From the NCBI GenBank assembly GCA_041751095.1, contig JBGSYC010000138.1, positions 1 to 64,000 of the forward strand: a stretch of 64,000 bases of DNA, read 5' to 3'. The translations under genes and the position numbers were made by a program. Below the pieces are notes generated by a model that had not been told where the DNA came from, searched no databases, and saw only the letters and a program-made list of their open reading frames with translations. Source of the stretch: JADCRZ01 sp041751095 (GTDB taxonomy: Bacteria; Bacteroidota; Bacteroidia; Chitinophagales; Chitinophagaceae). Positions 1-8,286 of this stretch are shown here, piece after piece (position 1 is the stretch's first letter; each line of letters begins with the position of its first letter).

Positions 1-2
1 GT

Positions 3-353
3 CCATTACCAGTCATAATAAAAGAGAACAATACCACTGAAGTAATTAATACATCATCAGTACCAGTAGAAACAAAAACAGAATTAATAAGGGTATGTAA
101 GGCATGCAAGAAAGATATTTCTCAACAAAAAAGTAATAGCATCTACTGTTCTGAAAAGTATCAGGGTAAGAATGCAAAGAAATGCAGGAACATGATATCC
201 AACAGGATTAACAATGCCAAACGTAAAGGGAGCAAGAATAAGAAACCTGCAATGATTACATCACCAGATATTAAGATAGATCCAAAAGTAAGAATAAGAG
301 AAGTTCTAAACAGGATTAGAAATAAGATGAATATGGAGGTGATGTTGAATTAG
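3..353 (+). CDS. Partial protein with Cys-rich zinc-ribbon-like motif
   Basis: The frame is open from the window edge to a TAG stop, so the 5' end is missing and only the last 116 residues are visible. They contain a CKACKKD motif followed about 17 residues later by YCSEK and then KKCRN, a spacing that resembles small treble-clef or zinc-ribbon modules, followed by a Lys/Arg/Asn-rich basic stretch (RINNAKRKGSKNKK). A nucleic-acid-binding role is a reasonable inference, but I cannot name the family. The gene is AT-rich like the rest of the left island. Confidence 0.55.
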   Translation, partial: PLPVIIKENNTTEVINTSSVPVETKTELIRVCKACKKDISQQKSNSIYCSEKYQGKNAKKCRNMISNRINNAKRKGSKNKKPAMITSPDIKIDPKVRIREVLNRIRNKMNMEVMLN

Positions 354-995
354 AAACAGCGCAACAGATCCCTGGATAATGATTAATCGACACCAGAGCT
401 ACCATGCAGCCATCTCCAGTACCTTATCCTCACCTTGATATTTAAAACCTCAGATAAGGGCAGCAACGGGCAAGGTTACCAGTGATCAGGAAAAAGTTTT
501 TGGCTCTCACTGATTAACACACCGGAACTACATTCTCATGCGCTCACAGCTTTTGTAGTAGCTCATCATAGAGCTATTATAGTTGCAAAGGGAATTGGCA
601 ACGCCAACACTGGTTTTAAATAACACAACTTCGCCGTCGTTATACCGTGATAACCAGTTCTCCGTTGTAGAATATACCAGAATGGTACAGATACCCTTGA
701 ACAGCCTTTAAAACGGCAATAAGCATGCATTCGGTGCAGATGGGCAATTAATTATTCCTTTAATAAAGTCTCCCCTGGTATTTGGATTTTGTAATTTATC
801 CCCAAAAAATGGCAAAGAAAACAACATACCTTTGGAAACTGATAAATGTTATGCATTAAGTACAATGAAAGCCATTATGAAAAATTTAGATGTTATTAAC
901 CACTAAGTATCTTAGAATTATAAACCGTTCAAGCCGTTTCAGTAGTCATTGCCTCACTGTCAAAATATAAGAGATTTCAAATAATATTTAACAAT
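354..995. other. Intergenic stretch, no convincing gene
   Basis: About 640 bases without a supported gene. The only structure noted is the 20-mer at 671-690, which matches 18 of 20 positions at 1903-1922, suggesting leftovers of a dispersed repeat or of decayed genes. No tRNA, terminator or promoter consensus was recognised. Confidence 0.5.
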
Positions 996-1691
996 ATGGA
1001 TGAGAGTAGTCAGGAGATTTCAATAGAGGAAATCGAAATCACATTAGTTGATTCAATTACCAGCGAACACTTATATGAATTAAGTAGTGACCTTGGTGAA
1101 CCGCTTCTGGATGCAATCTTGAAGGAAGGAGTATTAAAAGAGATTCCTGTGTTTGGAACTATATATAAGCTCTCAAATATAGCATTAGCGATTAAGCAGC
1201 ATTTTTTTATAAAAAAGGTCTACAAATTTCTTTTTGAGATCAAGGATGTAGATCCCATTAAGAGAAAAAAGTTTATTGAAGATTTAGAAAACACTGGAGA
1301 AAAGGCGGGTGAGGCACTTTTACTTTTGATTGACAGGATTGATAGCATTAAAAAACCTAAGCTAATTGCAAATTTATTTAAAGCAAGAGTTGAAGAAAAA
1401 ATTTCAATTGAAAAGTTTCTTAGGTTCTCTATGATTATTGAACGTGCTTTCCTATATGACTTGCAAAAATTGCCTTCATTCCAAGTAAATGAAATGCATA
1501 GCGAAGATGTTGTGATTAGCCTTGTTAGTTTAGGATTACTTCTTCAGCCAAATAATCAAATTGTTCTGTTAGAAGATGAGGGATCGGATCGGATCTACGA
1601 AAAGATTCCAGATGGGTACATTGCGAATTCAGAAGTAACAATAACGAAGATCGGAAAAGAGTTAATTGAATACGGATTAAAGGATATCTAA
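996..1691 (+). CDS. Conserved hypothetical protein, 231 aa
   Basis: I do not recognise a named function. The protein begins with an acidic segment. It then has a helix-rich region with a GVLKEIPVFGTIYKLSN block at about residues 45-62 and LLLIDRID followed by KPKLIANLF at about 108-127. The C-terminal third ends with EVTITKIGKELIEYG, which resembles the last strand and helix of a winged helix. The central block recalls a hypothetical family I have seen in many bacterial accessory regions, but that is memory and not a search. It has no signal peptide and only a weak hydrophobic patch, so it is probably cytoplasmic. The gene stands alone in an AT-rich island. Confidence 0.75.
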   Translation: MDESSQEISIEEIEITLVDSITSEHLYELSSDLGEPLLDAILKEGVLKEIPVFGTIYKLSNIALAIKQHFFIKKVYKFLFEIKDVDPIKRKKFIEDLENTGEKAGEALLLLIDRIDSIKKPKLIANLFKARVEEKISIEKFLRFSMIIERAFLYDLQKLPSFQVNEMHSEDVVISLVSLGLLLQPNNQIVLLEDEGSDRIYEKIPDGYIANSEVTITKIGKELIEYGLKDI

Positions 1692-2198
1692 GCAAAGTGA
1701 AAAACGCTCACCAGGTTTATAACTTTACCAACAATGAGGTTATGGTGTTGAAGCTAAATAAATTTCAAATCACCAAATTTAACAACATTCACTCTTCGTA
1801 ACCACATTACCAGTTAAGCCTAAGAAGGGGAACGAATACTCCAAAACTTAACCATTGACCTTCAGCACCCTCCAGCTTGGCTGCAATTAACATATTCAGG
1901 ACAATATACCGAAATGGTACAGGCCTGCCAGAATCGCCTCTAACTGATAAGAAACACTATTGTAATTACACAATCAGCTTTTCTATGGAACCCACCAGAA
2001 TAAGAATTCCAAGAGAATGCCCGGAAAGTTACTTAACAGACTTTAAAAAAATATGTATATTCATTGGTCTGTTATAAGGCTGTTAGATGTAACTTATTCA
2101 ATTATTATAAATCATCAGGAGGAAGTATAATGAAGACATTTTATAACGAAAGACATGCTAAATAGTGCAGAAAACCGTTTTGGAACAACGGGGAATAT
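1692..2198. other. Intergenic stretch with weak ORF remnants
   Basis: No supported gene. An open frame at 1877-2077 (66 residues) has no recognisable features and low-quality composition. A purine-rich AGGAGGAAG stretch at about 2119 precedes an 11-codon ATG frame (2130-2165) that stops before the next gene; it could be a leader peptide or chance. Confidence 0.4.
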
Positions 2199-2210
2199 TT
2201 GAATTTAAAG

Positions 2211-3056
2211 ATGAAGTATTTTGTACATAAACAAGTTAAAGCGAATCGTAAGCCTTCAATTCGCATTGATTTAAAACCCCTCATACATTATTTTAAAAAC
2301 TCCTTATCCAGTAGACTCCAAAAGACATCAGCTATTGTTGGGATTTTCTCAGGTATAGCTTCTGTCTTACTTGCAATTGTTAGTATATGGTTAACTATTC
2401 AGGTATCAAGGGGTAAACAGCATATCCAAGATATGGATATTGTCTTAAAACAGCTAATTGTTGCTAATGAAAATCAAAACGCCCAATTAGTTGAATTACG
2501 AAATTTATCTAAGCAAACCTATTCTTTAATAGGCCAATTAAAGAAATCAAATCTTTTAGCTGATGAACAAACTGGATTTATGATTGAAGGCTCAAAACCT
2601 ATTATTCACATAGCAGGTGAAAAGATAACACCAATAAAAGATAGTATAAACTACTATGAATTTGCAACAACAGTTTCCAATAAAGGGGGCAGGACTGCAT
2701 TTGATTTTGCATTAGATGTTGTTATGCTTGTTCATAAAGGCCATAATATTTCAAAAACGATTATAGCAGAAACATCTTCCTTTACCACACAAGAAGAAAG
2801 CAAAATAGCACCCAACACAACGGGGAAAGCAGTAATAAATATACCTGCTGATACACAGCTTCTTGAAGAGATTAGAACCGCCTATTTTATCTATTACTAT
2901 ACTTTCAAAGATAAATTTGATAACCAAACGTATATAGATACTGTATATATGGAAAACGGATCATTAGAAAGAACCGGAAATTTACATCTTTCATACCTAA
3001 CAAGCCCTGAGAAAATATTTGTTAGGGAACACCTGAAAACAAATAAAATATACTAA
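2211..3056 (+). CDS. Hypothetical membrane-anchored protein
   Basis: The protein has a basic N-terminus and one strong membrane segment at about residues 37-62 (AIVGIFSGIASVLLAIVSIW). A predicted coiled-coil-like stretch rich in Gln, Asn and Leu follows at about 70-115, and then a soluble C-terminal beta-type domain of about 170 residues. The layout suggests a single-span protein with a sensor or scaffold domain on one side, but no family is recognised. An in-frame TTG lies at 2199; I prefer the ATG at 2211. It sits between the unknown 231-aa gene and the serine recombinase, and has the low GC of the island. Confidence 0.65.
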   Translation: MKYFVHKQVKANRKPSIRIDLKPLIHYFKNSLSSRLQKTSAIVGIFSGIASVLLAIVSIWLTIQVSRGKQHIQDMDIVLKQLIVANENQNAQLVELRNLSKQTYSLIGQLKKSNLLADEQTGFMIEGSKPIIHIAGEKITPIKDSINYYEFATTVSNKGGRTAFDFALDVVMLVHKGHNISKTIIAETSSFTTQEESKIAPNTTGKAVINIPADTQLLEEIRTAYFIYYYTFKDKFDNQTYIDTVYMENGSLERTGNLHLSYLTSPEKIFVREHLKTNKIY

Positions 3057-3158
3057 AATTATTGGGATTCTTACTCAGACATTGCGCAGGTAAAGGAAAC
3101 AATCGTTTTTTTACACAATGCAAGTAAATAATTTAGAATGCCTCCTTTCAGGCTAAAG

Positions 3159-3228
3159 AAAAGTAAATAAACTTGGTAAATAAAACAAAGTAAACTATCT
3201 TACCGCTTTAATGAGTTTATTTACTTTT
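3159..3228. promoter_or_regulatory. Perfect 15-bp inverted repeat, candidate recombinase site
   Basis: AAAAGTAAATAAACT at 3159-3173 is the exact reverse complement of 3214-3228, with 40 bases between. Further partial copies of the AAGTAAAT core lie at 3122-3130 and 3188-3195. The array lies directly upstream of the serine recombinase, where such enzymes keep their res or crossover sites and often repress themselves. The right arm overlaps an in-frame upstream ATG at 3211, which argues for translation from 3241. Confidence 0.55.
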
Positions 3229-3240
3229 AAATTTATCCCA

Positions 3241-3819
3241 ATGTTAATCGGATATGCAAGAATTTCAACCTTAGACCAGAACGATGAACTCCAACTGGAT
3301 GCCTTAAAAAAGGCAGGATGTGAAAAGATATTTAGCGATAAGATAAGTGGAACCATAGGTGAAAGGCCGGGTTTGGTAAAGATGAAGCTAATGTTACGCA
3401 AAGGTGATACCTTGGTAGTCTGGAGGCTTGATCGTTTGGGCCGTTCCTTGAAACACTTAATTGAATGGGCAGAATACCTGCAAAGCCAGGAAGTTGGTCT
3501 AAAAAGCCTTCAGGAATCCATAGATACCAGCACCTCCTCTGGCAAGATGATCTTTCACATTTTTTGTGTCCTGGCAGAATTTGAACGTAACTTAATTGTT
3601 GAACGTACCCATGCGGGTTTAGCAGCAGCAAGAGCCAGGGGGAGATTGGGAGGCAGACCAAAGCAGTTAGATAAGGACAAGAGGAAATTAGCAGTGGATT
3701 TATATCATAAAAAAGAAACGCCGATCAAAAAAATCTGTGAGATGCTTAACATCTCAAAGCCTACTCTATATAAGTATGTTAGGGAAAGATATCCATTGGA
3801 AGCTATAAAAGCTGGCTGA
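3241..3819 (+). CDS. Serine recombinase (resolvase/invertase family)
   Basis: The protein is a small site-specific recombinase that cuts and rejoins DNA through a serine-phosphate intermediate. The N-terminal catalytic domain shows the classic YARISTLDQN motif with the nucleophilic Ser at residue 9, WRLDRLGRSLKHL with the active-site arginines at about 60-70, and the LAEFERNLIVERTHAGL segment of the long E helix. A C-terminal helix-turn-helix follows at about 165-185 (KKICEMLNISKPTLYKYV). At about 192 residues it has the size of Tn3-type resolvases and Hin/Pin invertases. The start at 3241 gives the family N-terminus; the ATG at 3211 lies inside the inverted repeat. It marks the left region as mobile DNA. 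No transposase lies beside it. Confidence 0.93.
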   Translation: MLIGYARISTLDQNDELQLDALKKAGCEKIFSDKISGTIGERPGLVKMKLMLRKGDTLVVWRLDRLGRSLKHLIEWAEYLQSQEVGLKSLQESIDTSTSSGKMIFHIFCVLAEFERNLIVERTHAGLAAARARGRLGGRPKQLDKDKRKLAVDLYHKKETPIKKICEMLNISKPTLYKYVRERYPLEAIKAG

Positions 3820-3915
3820 ATTCAGTAAACCTCTCACCACCAGTTAGCACTCAAAGAAAGTTATTTCTAAAATCAACAAGTTTAATGTATATTAGGTAGT
3901 GAAAACAGGTGAATT

Positions 3916-4599
3916 ATGAGAATACTAAATTTGATTTTTGCAATCTTATATACTTTAAATAGTGTAGGACAAGTTCATGTGAAAGGATACATAAAAAGCA
4001 ACGGTACATATGTTGCTCCGTATACACGTTCAAATTCAAACTCAAGTCCTTATGACAATTATAGTTTTCCAGGTAATACAAATCCTTACACGGGTAAAAC
4101 TGCAACAGGAAATGCCGATACGTACATAGATAACTTATACAACAAGAGCACTTCAAGCAAATCTAAGGTTTGGGTAAATGATTATTACAGAAGAGATGGA
4201 ACTTTTGTGTCTGGTCATTTGCGTTCTTCACCTAACGAAGATATTTATGACAATTTAAATTATACAGCAAGCCGTTACACTGAAACAATGTATGTTAAAA
4301 CTACTACGTTGAATGTGAGGAAGGGAGCAGCAGTGAATTATTCAGTTTTAAGAACGCTCTCTTATGGTGATCAAGTAGTTGTCATAGGTGACGTCAATTC
4401 GCGTTGGACAAAAATTAAAGTTTTATGTTATGGTGATGATGATGAATTAATTACAAAAAATGGGTATGTTTATAGCGACTACATTTCTTCTGACCCCTTG
4501 GTATCAGCCCCTAATAGTTTGCCTTTTCCTTCTCTCGAAGGTATTTATGATAAAGTGAAAGATGCGATTTCGGACGACCGGTTAAAAAGTACAAATTAG
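3916..4599 (+). CDS. Secreted protein with bacterial SH3 domain
   Basis: A 227-aa exported protein. Residues 1-18 form a short signal peptide ending near SVGQ. The next part carries a motif (GYIKSNGTYVAPYTR, then PYDNYSFPGNTNPYTG) common in envelope proteins of Bacteroidota, and a degenerate second copy (DYYRRDGTFVSGHLRS) at about 93-108. Residues about 130-190 form an SH3b domain with TTLNVRKGAAVNYSVLRTL and a later YVYSDYIS. SH3b domains usually bind peptidoglycan or other wall components, so a periplasmic wall-associated role is likely but not shown. It stands alone. Confidence 0.8.
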   Translation: MRILNLIFAILYTLNSVGQVHVKGYIKSNGTYVAPYTRSNSNSSPYDNYSFPGNTNPYTGKTATGNADTYIDNLYNKSTSSKSKVWVNDYYRRDGTFVSGHLRSSPNEDIYDNLNYTASRYTETMYVKTTTLNVRKGAAVNYSVLRTLSYGDQVVVIGDVNSRWTKIKVLCYGDDDELITKNGYVYSDYISSDPLVSAPNSLPFPSLEGIYDKVKDAISDDRLKSTN

Positions 4600-4813
4600 G
4601 GATTTTCGTCAACATGATAAACTTAATCCGCAGTGAGGGAACTGCCAAGTTGCCTTTTAGAAGATTATGATTGTTTGTTGGTACATGATAGCGTATCTGT
4701 GATACTACTTGATTAATCAATTAGACCACAGATACAACCATTACAGGGTAAATTTAGCCCTTTAAGAGACCTATGTCAGATTCTTGCTATTCAGGGGAAG
4801 TAAATTATAAATA

Positions 4814-5047
4814 ATGAAAAATCTTCTAACACTTCATGATGCGGTTATGGTTGTTTTGAAAGAACAACCCAAACGCTCCGCTACCTTTCAAACTATCGCT
4901 GATGAAATTGAAAGAAGAAATTTATTTCCAGAACGTAAAGGAGGAATACCATTAGCTAAGCAAATAAGGTTGCGTACAGCAATTAAGTCAAGCAAGTATA
5001 AACATTTATTTAATTTTATGCCTCCTGATACAATTCAATTGATATAA
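4814..5047 (+). CDS. HARE-like winged-helix small protein
   Basis: A 77-aa protein whose whole length resembles the HARE-HTH (HB1/ASXL/restriction endonuclease) winged helix: a first helix LTLHDAVMVVLKEQ, then ATFQTIADEIERRNLF, a loop with KGG, and a third helix with RLRTAIKSSKYKHLFNF. In established cases this module is fused to restriction enzymes, RNA polymerase delta or chromatin proteins and is thought to recognise DNA. Here it is free-standing, as is often seen near restriction or defence genes. The domain call rests on pattern recognition only. Confidence 0.6.
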   Translation: MKNLLTLHDAVMVVLKEQPKRSATFQTIADEIERRNLFPERKGGIPLAKQIRLRTAIKSSKYKHLFNFMPPDTIQLI

Positions 5048-5074
5048 CTACAGAGCGAAGAATGTTGCTACGAT

Positions 5075-5337
5075 TTACTCCCCTGCCCATTCAAATACCC
5101 TTCCTGACCACATCACTTGCATAGCCTTACAACCATCAGGAACCAATACACAAGCCTTTAAACAGCCTCTAAATGCGTTTATATCTTTTTTGATATAACC
5201 ATCACCGTTATAAAAATAAATACCTCTAAATTCATTGTTTTCGCAGGCATCTAAAGTATCTTTGCATTCTACACTAACAAATCGCCAAGATCGTTTAATA
5301 CTTTAATAACTACATTAAATGCATTCTCAGCGGGAAC
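5075..5337 (-). pseudogene. Frameshifted Cys-rich gene fragment
   Basis: On the minus strand a 75-codon frame without an ATG (5302 to the TAA at 5075-5077) encodes a protein-like sequence with five cysteines: VECKDTLDAC, FRGCLKACVLVPDGCKA and a WSGRVFEWAGE end. Just upstream, another frame (5337 to about 5266) reads AFNVVIKVLNDLGDLLV and then hits a stop. Joining the two frames near 5266 gives a plausible single protein, so I read this as a decayed gene with one frameshift. No family is recognised. Its upstream end overlaps the start of the opposite-strand gene at 5319. Confidence 0.4.
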
Positions 5338-5837
5338 TCAGACAACCTCATTTTTACTGGGAATTCAAACCTCATACAGCACAACTTCTCAACTTCAATT
5401 CAGAATACAAACACTACCTGGACTTGGAAAAGAAACATCAGGAGGCACGTAATAATTGGATCAAGGAGTTAAAGGTATTGAACGATCAAGCTGCCAAGGG
5501 ATTGCCAATTCATTCAAGCAGATGGGCAACTCAGGATAAAAAACTTGAAGAACTTAACTTGGATAAATCAAAACGAGCATTGGGTAAGGAAAGGCTGGCT
5601 TACAGTATCGAACTACTTTCAAAAAACGTATTTGGAATGTTTCAGGATATAGAAGATGATTTTCAGGGAGGCTACCTAAATCAAGAGCAGTTCAATGTAT
5701 ATCTTCAGACATATTTAAAGCTGTTTAAATCCGCTGATGAATTGGGTTTAACCTGTTACCAAAAAGCTCCTGCAGATGCCATCTGGAAGGAAATTCATAA
5801 ATATCTGAAGCCAGTAGAGAAAACAACAACCGTTTAA
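5319..5837 (+). CDS. Hypothetical protein, 172 aa
   Basis: I do not recognise a function. The protein is soluble, charged and mostly helical. It has an aromatic N-terminal part (FYWEF), a coiled-coil-like stretch rich in Lys and Glu at about 35-90, and a segment FQGGYLNQEQFNVYLQTY at about 115-132 that has the look of the short SHOCT-like helix-turn-helix modules. It is followed after 19 bases by a gene whose product carries two similar segments, so the two are probably co-transcribed and related in function. Confidence 0.6.
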   Translation: MHSQRELRQPHFYWEFKPHTAQLLNFNSEYKHYLDLEKKHQEARNNWIKELKVLNDQAAKGLPIHSSRWATQDKKLEELNLDKSKRALGKERLAYSIELLSKNVFGMFQDIEDDFQGGYLNQEQFNVYLQTYLKLFKSADELGLTCYQKAPADAIWKEIHKYLKPVEKTTTV

Positions 5838-5856
5838 TTATTAAATAATATTTCCA

Positions 5857-6402
5857 ATGAATAATATTCACAATAGTCACGAAACAATACAGAAAGCCTT
5901 TGCTGATGGGCTGATAAATTCAACAGATTACCGGCACTATTCATTAATAGAAAACAGCAAGAATGAGCTTAGGAAAGGTTTGGATCAAAATTCAATATCA
6001 TCAAAACTTTATGATGAGATAGTGCCAGATCTTCGATACGAATGGGAGCGGAAGATAGTAGATGGCCGTCTACAATTTACGCTCAAGACCAATGTTCATT
6101 TTGATACCACCAAACCTCCTACCCCTGAGATACAGGAATTGCCTGCAACAAAGGTTGTTGCTGCACCTATAAAAAAAAGTCGTACTATAATTGACAGCGT
6201 TGAGTCTTTGGAAAAGGCTTATAAGAATCAGGAAATTACTTTAGATTATTATAAAAGCTCATTACCCATGCTGAAGAGCGTGGATTCAATTACTAAATTG
6301 GCAGCAGATGTTGTAAAGAGGACTGAGGAAATGAAAAGGGAATCTAAACTTAGTGAGAAGAAGATTATAAACCTAACTGGTTACAACAGTGGTAAATTTT
6401 AG
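5857..6402 (+). CDS. Hypothetical protein with two SHOCT-like segments
   Basis: A 181-aa soluble protein of unknown function. Two segments look like repeats of one module: ETIQKAFADGLINSTDYRHY near residues 9-28 and ESLEKAYKNQEITLDYYKSS near 117-136. Both follow the pattern E-[ST]-hydrophobic-x-KA-aromatic, then a loop and I-[NT]-x-x-[DY]-Y, which recalls SHOCT-type oligomerisation motifs. A Pro-rich linker (TTKPPTPEIQ) separates the halves. Upstream spacing of 19 bases puts it in an operon with the preceding gene. Confidence 0.6.
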   Translation: MNNIHNSHETIQKAFADGLINSTDYRHYSLIENSKNELRKGLDQNSISSKLYDEIVPDLRYEWERKIVDGRLQFTLKTNVHFDTTKPPTPEIQELPATKVVAAPIKKSRTIIDSVESLEKAYKNQEITLDYYKSSLPMLKSVDSITKLAADVVKRTEEMKRESKLSEKKIINLTGYNSGKF

Positions 6403-6497
6403 ATGGTTGATTCGTAGATCAATGGATTCTTTGGCAAGATATCGCTTATACAATCTATAAGTATTCAATATTAATGCCTACTTTGGTTTAAAAGAAC

Positions 6498-6614
6498 ATG
6501 AAAAGATATTTCCAGTATCTGCTTCTGATACTAACAGTTTCTTGCTCCAGTAATAATTTTCAAGATGGTAGGTATAAATCCACTGTTTATAACCTGAACA
6601 ATTTATATATATAA
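6498..6614 (+). CDS. Very short lipoprotein ORF, possibly a decayed gene
   Basis: A 38-codon frame starts MKRYFQYLLLILTVSCSS, a good lipoprotein signal with a lipobox Cys at residue 16, and stops after NLNNLYI. Directly after the stop another frame reads INGIKRTLELYQSYGWTILN up to the next gene, which looks like coding sequence too. The most likely reading is a small lipoprotein gene broken by a frameshift near 6612; a genuine 38-residue lipoprotein is the alternative. Confidence 0.35.
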   Translation: MKRYFQYLLLILTVSCSSNNFQDGRYKSTVYNLNNLYI

Positions 6615-6682
6615 TGAACAAATAAATGGTATCAAGCGAACATTAGAACTCTATCAAAGCTATGGGTGGACAATATTAAATT

Positions 6683-7558
6683 ATGAAGAAAATATATCTA
6701 TTTCTTATTCTCTCATTGTTGACAGTTAGCGGTTATGGACAGTTCAGTGCATTCTATCCTGATGGAAAGAAGATAACAATTAAATTTAATACCATAAGAG
6801 AACTTCTTGATACGTTAGGTATTCAGGAGGCAGATAGTTACAGTCATAAATATGGTCATGTTTATTTCAAGCGACTTTCAAACAAACCAATTTTCATTCT
6901 ATTTCTTGAAAAGGATTACCCGGAGAAAATTAAAGAAATTATATCCTCCTACAACCTCAAGTACAATAGATATCTGTATTCCTACCCTTATTACTATGAC
7001 CTAAAGGATATGATAAAAAATCACACCCTTACACAAGAGTATCTGTTAGACATTTTCAAAGAACCAGACATCAGAGCAAAGAACGATGAGGATAAAGAAT
7101 ATTGGATTTACAACAACTACAATGTGAAAATTACTTTCGATTGGAATATTGCTAATTTAGCGGACGTTATTAATTACAATGCATTCAAACGAAATCAACT
7201 TGCAATATCTTCATTCAATGTAACGGGAAGTGATTATGCAATTGGGTTCAATATTTCGCTAACAAATTTTAGTTCAAAAACCATTAAGTACGTTTTTATC
7301 ACTGTTACTGCGACAAATCCAGTTGATGATAAAGTTGGTACAAAAATAGTTAAGGCCGTTGGCCCCATCAAACAAACTGACATAGGAAGTTATGAGTTTG
7401 ACGATATTATTTATTCAAGATCTGCAAAATATTTGTCCATAGACCTTATAAAAATTCAATACATGGACGGGGCAATTAAGACAATCCCTAAGTCAGAGAT
7501 TCAAAATATTCGACTAATGGATTGGGAAGAAGTTGGAAATAGAACTGAAGATAATTAA
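6683..7558 (+). CDS. Secreted hypothetical protein
   Basis: A 291-aa exported protein with a signal peptide at residues 1-19 (KKIYLFLILSLLTVSGYGQ). The middle is rich in aromatic residues and charged. The C-terminal third (about 172-280) looks like a beta-sandwich domain: AISSFNVTGSDYAIGFNIS, then KTIKYVFITVTATNPVDDKV, then GPIKQTDIGSYEFDDI and IKIQYMDGAIKTIP. This pattern is familiar from hypothetical extracellular proteins in several phyla, in which conserved Asn-Pro and Gly-Pro turns recur, but no function is known to me. Confidence 0.7.
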   Translation: MKKIYLFLILSLLTVSGYGQFSAFYPDGKKITIKFNTIRELLDTLGIQEADSYSHKYGHVYFKRLSNKPIFILFLEKDYPEKIKEIISSYNLKYNRYLYSYPYYYDLKDMIKNHTLTQEYLLDIFKEPDIRAKNDEDKEYWIYNNYNVKITFDWNIANLADVINYNAFKRNQLAISSFNVTGSDYAIGFNISLTNFSSKTIKYVFITVTATNPVDDKVGTKIVKAVGPIKQTDIGSYEFDDIIYSRSAKYLSIDLIKIQYMDGAIKTIPKSEIQNIRLMDWEEVGNRTEDN

Positions 7559-7970
7559 TGCCAGCAGGCAACAGGGCGTTTTCTGCTATGCTGGCTGCTT
7601 AACAACCCCTTCTGTTCACTATCTAATCCAGGGCTGCACATTCTACACCACTAAACCTTTCCAGGCCGTAATGAGCTTTAAAATGCCACAGAACTCATTG
7701 CAAGTTATGTTTGTTAAAAGCAGTCATGCGGAACCTCTTTAGAAACATTTTGCCTATAAACTTGGCCAGCTTTGTAAATTATATCATAAATGATATATAC
7801 ATTGCCGTTATACCTTACTTAAAAAAATATTTATGGAAATAAGTCTCTCTATAACTCATTGATTACATGCAATATAGACGTGGAATATATCAAATAAGAT
7901 ATTGACTATCAATATATTATGTTTGTTTTTATCGTTAACTTAATGTAATTTAGTTCTATAAAAAAACATT
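7559..7970. other. Intergenic stretch, no convincing gene
   Basis: About 410 bases. The frame at 7533-7742 overlaps the end of the preceding gene and has no protein-like pattern. From about 7780 the DNA is very AT-rich, as expected of a promoter region for the gene at 7971, but no TAnnTTTG box is clearly placed. Confidence 0.5.
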
Positions 7971-8213
7971 ATGCCCAAACGAACATCGCACCCCGAAACA
8001 GGAACCTCCCTGACAATTTTCTTAGGTAGCACTCAACAACAACAGATCCGATCTTTACAGGAAATCAAGGATGCAATGGCGGATGTAGTAATCCAAGCTG
8101 CGGCAGTAGACGGATCATGTTGTGACAAAACCGTAGGCTGTGTTACTCAAATCTACATGGAAGCTAATTTCAAGATGCAACAGCTTCTAAATTCTCAAGA
8201 AACGAACTATTAA
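7971..8213 (+). CDS. Hypothetical small protein, 80 aa
   Basis: Short protein without recognised family. The visible features are a Thr/Ser-rich start, a helical middle (QQIRSLQEIKDAMADVVIQAA) and a Cys cluster (GSCCDKTVGC). It lies 73 bases upstream of the 503-aa gene on the same strand and may be co-transcribed with it. The frame is clean and begins with ATG after AT-rich DNA, but the length leaves doubt. Confidence 0.45.
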   Translation: MPKRTSHPETGTSLTIFLGSTQQQQIRSLQEIKDAMADVVIQAAAVDGSCCDKTVGCVTQIYMEANFKMQQLLNSQETNY

Positions 8214-8286
8214 TTAATTCCCATCATCCTAACCTGGACAAGCCAGTACCAAAAAGGGGAAAAGATAAGTAACTTTCCTTTAAAAA

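Noticed and set aside
1877..2077. 66-codon frame on the plus strand
   Set aside because: No protein-like pattern, and part of it covers the repeated 20-mer; more likely chance.
3332..3661. 109-codon minus-strand frame
   Set aside because: Antisense shadow of the serine recombinase, which is supported by motifs.
7533..7742. 69-codon frame overlapping the end of the 291-aa gene
   Set aside because: Overlaps a well supported gene and has no recognisable pattern.
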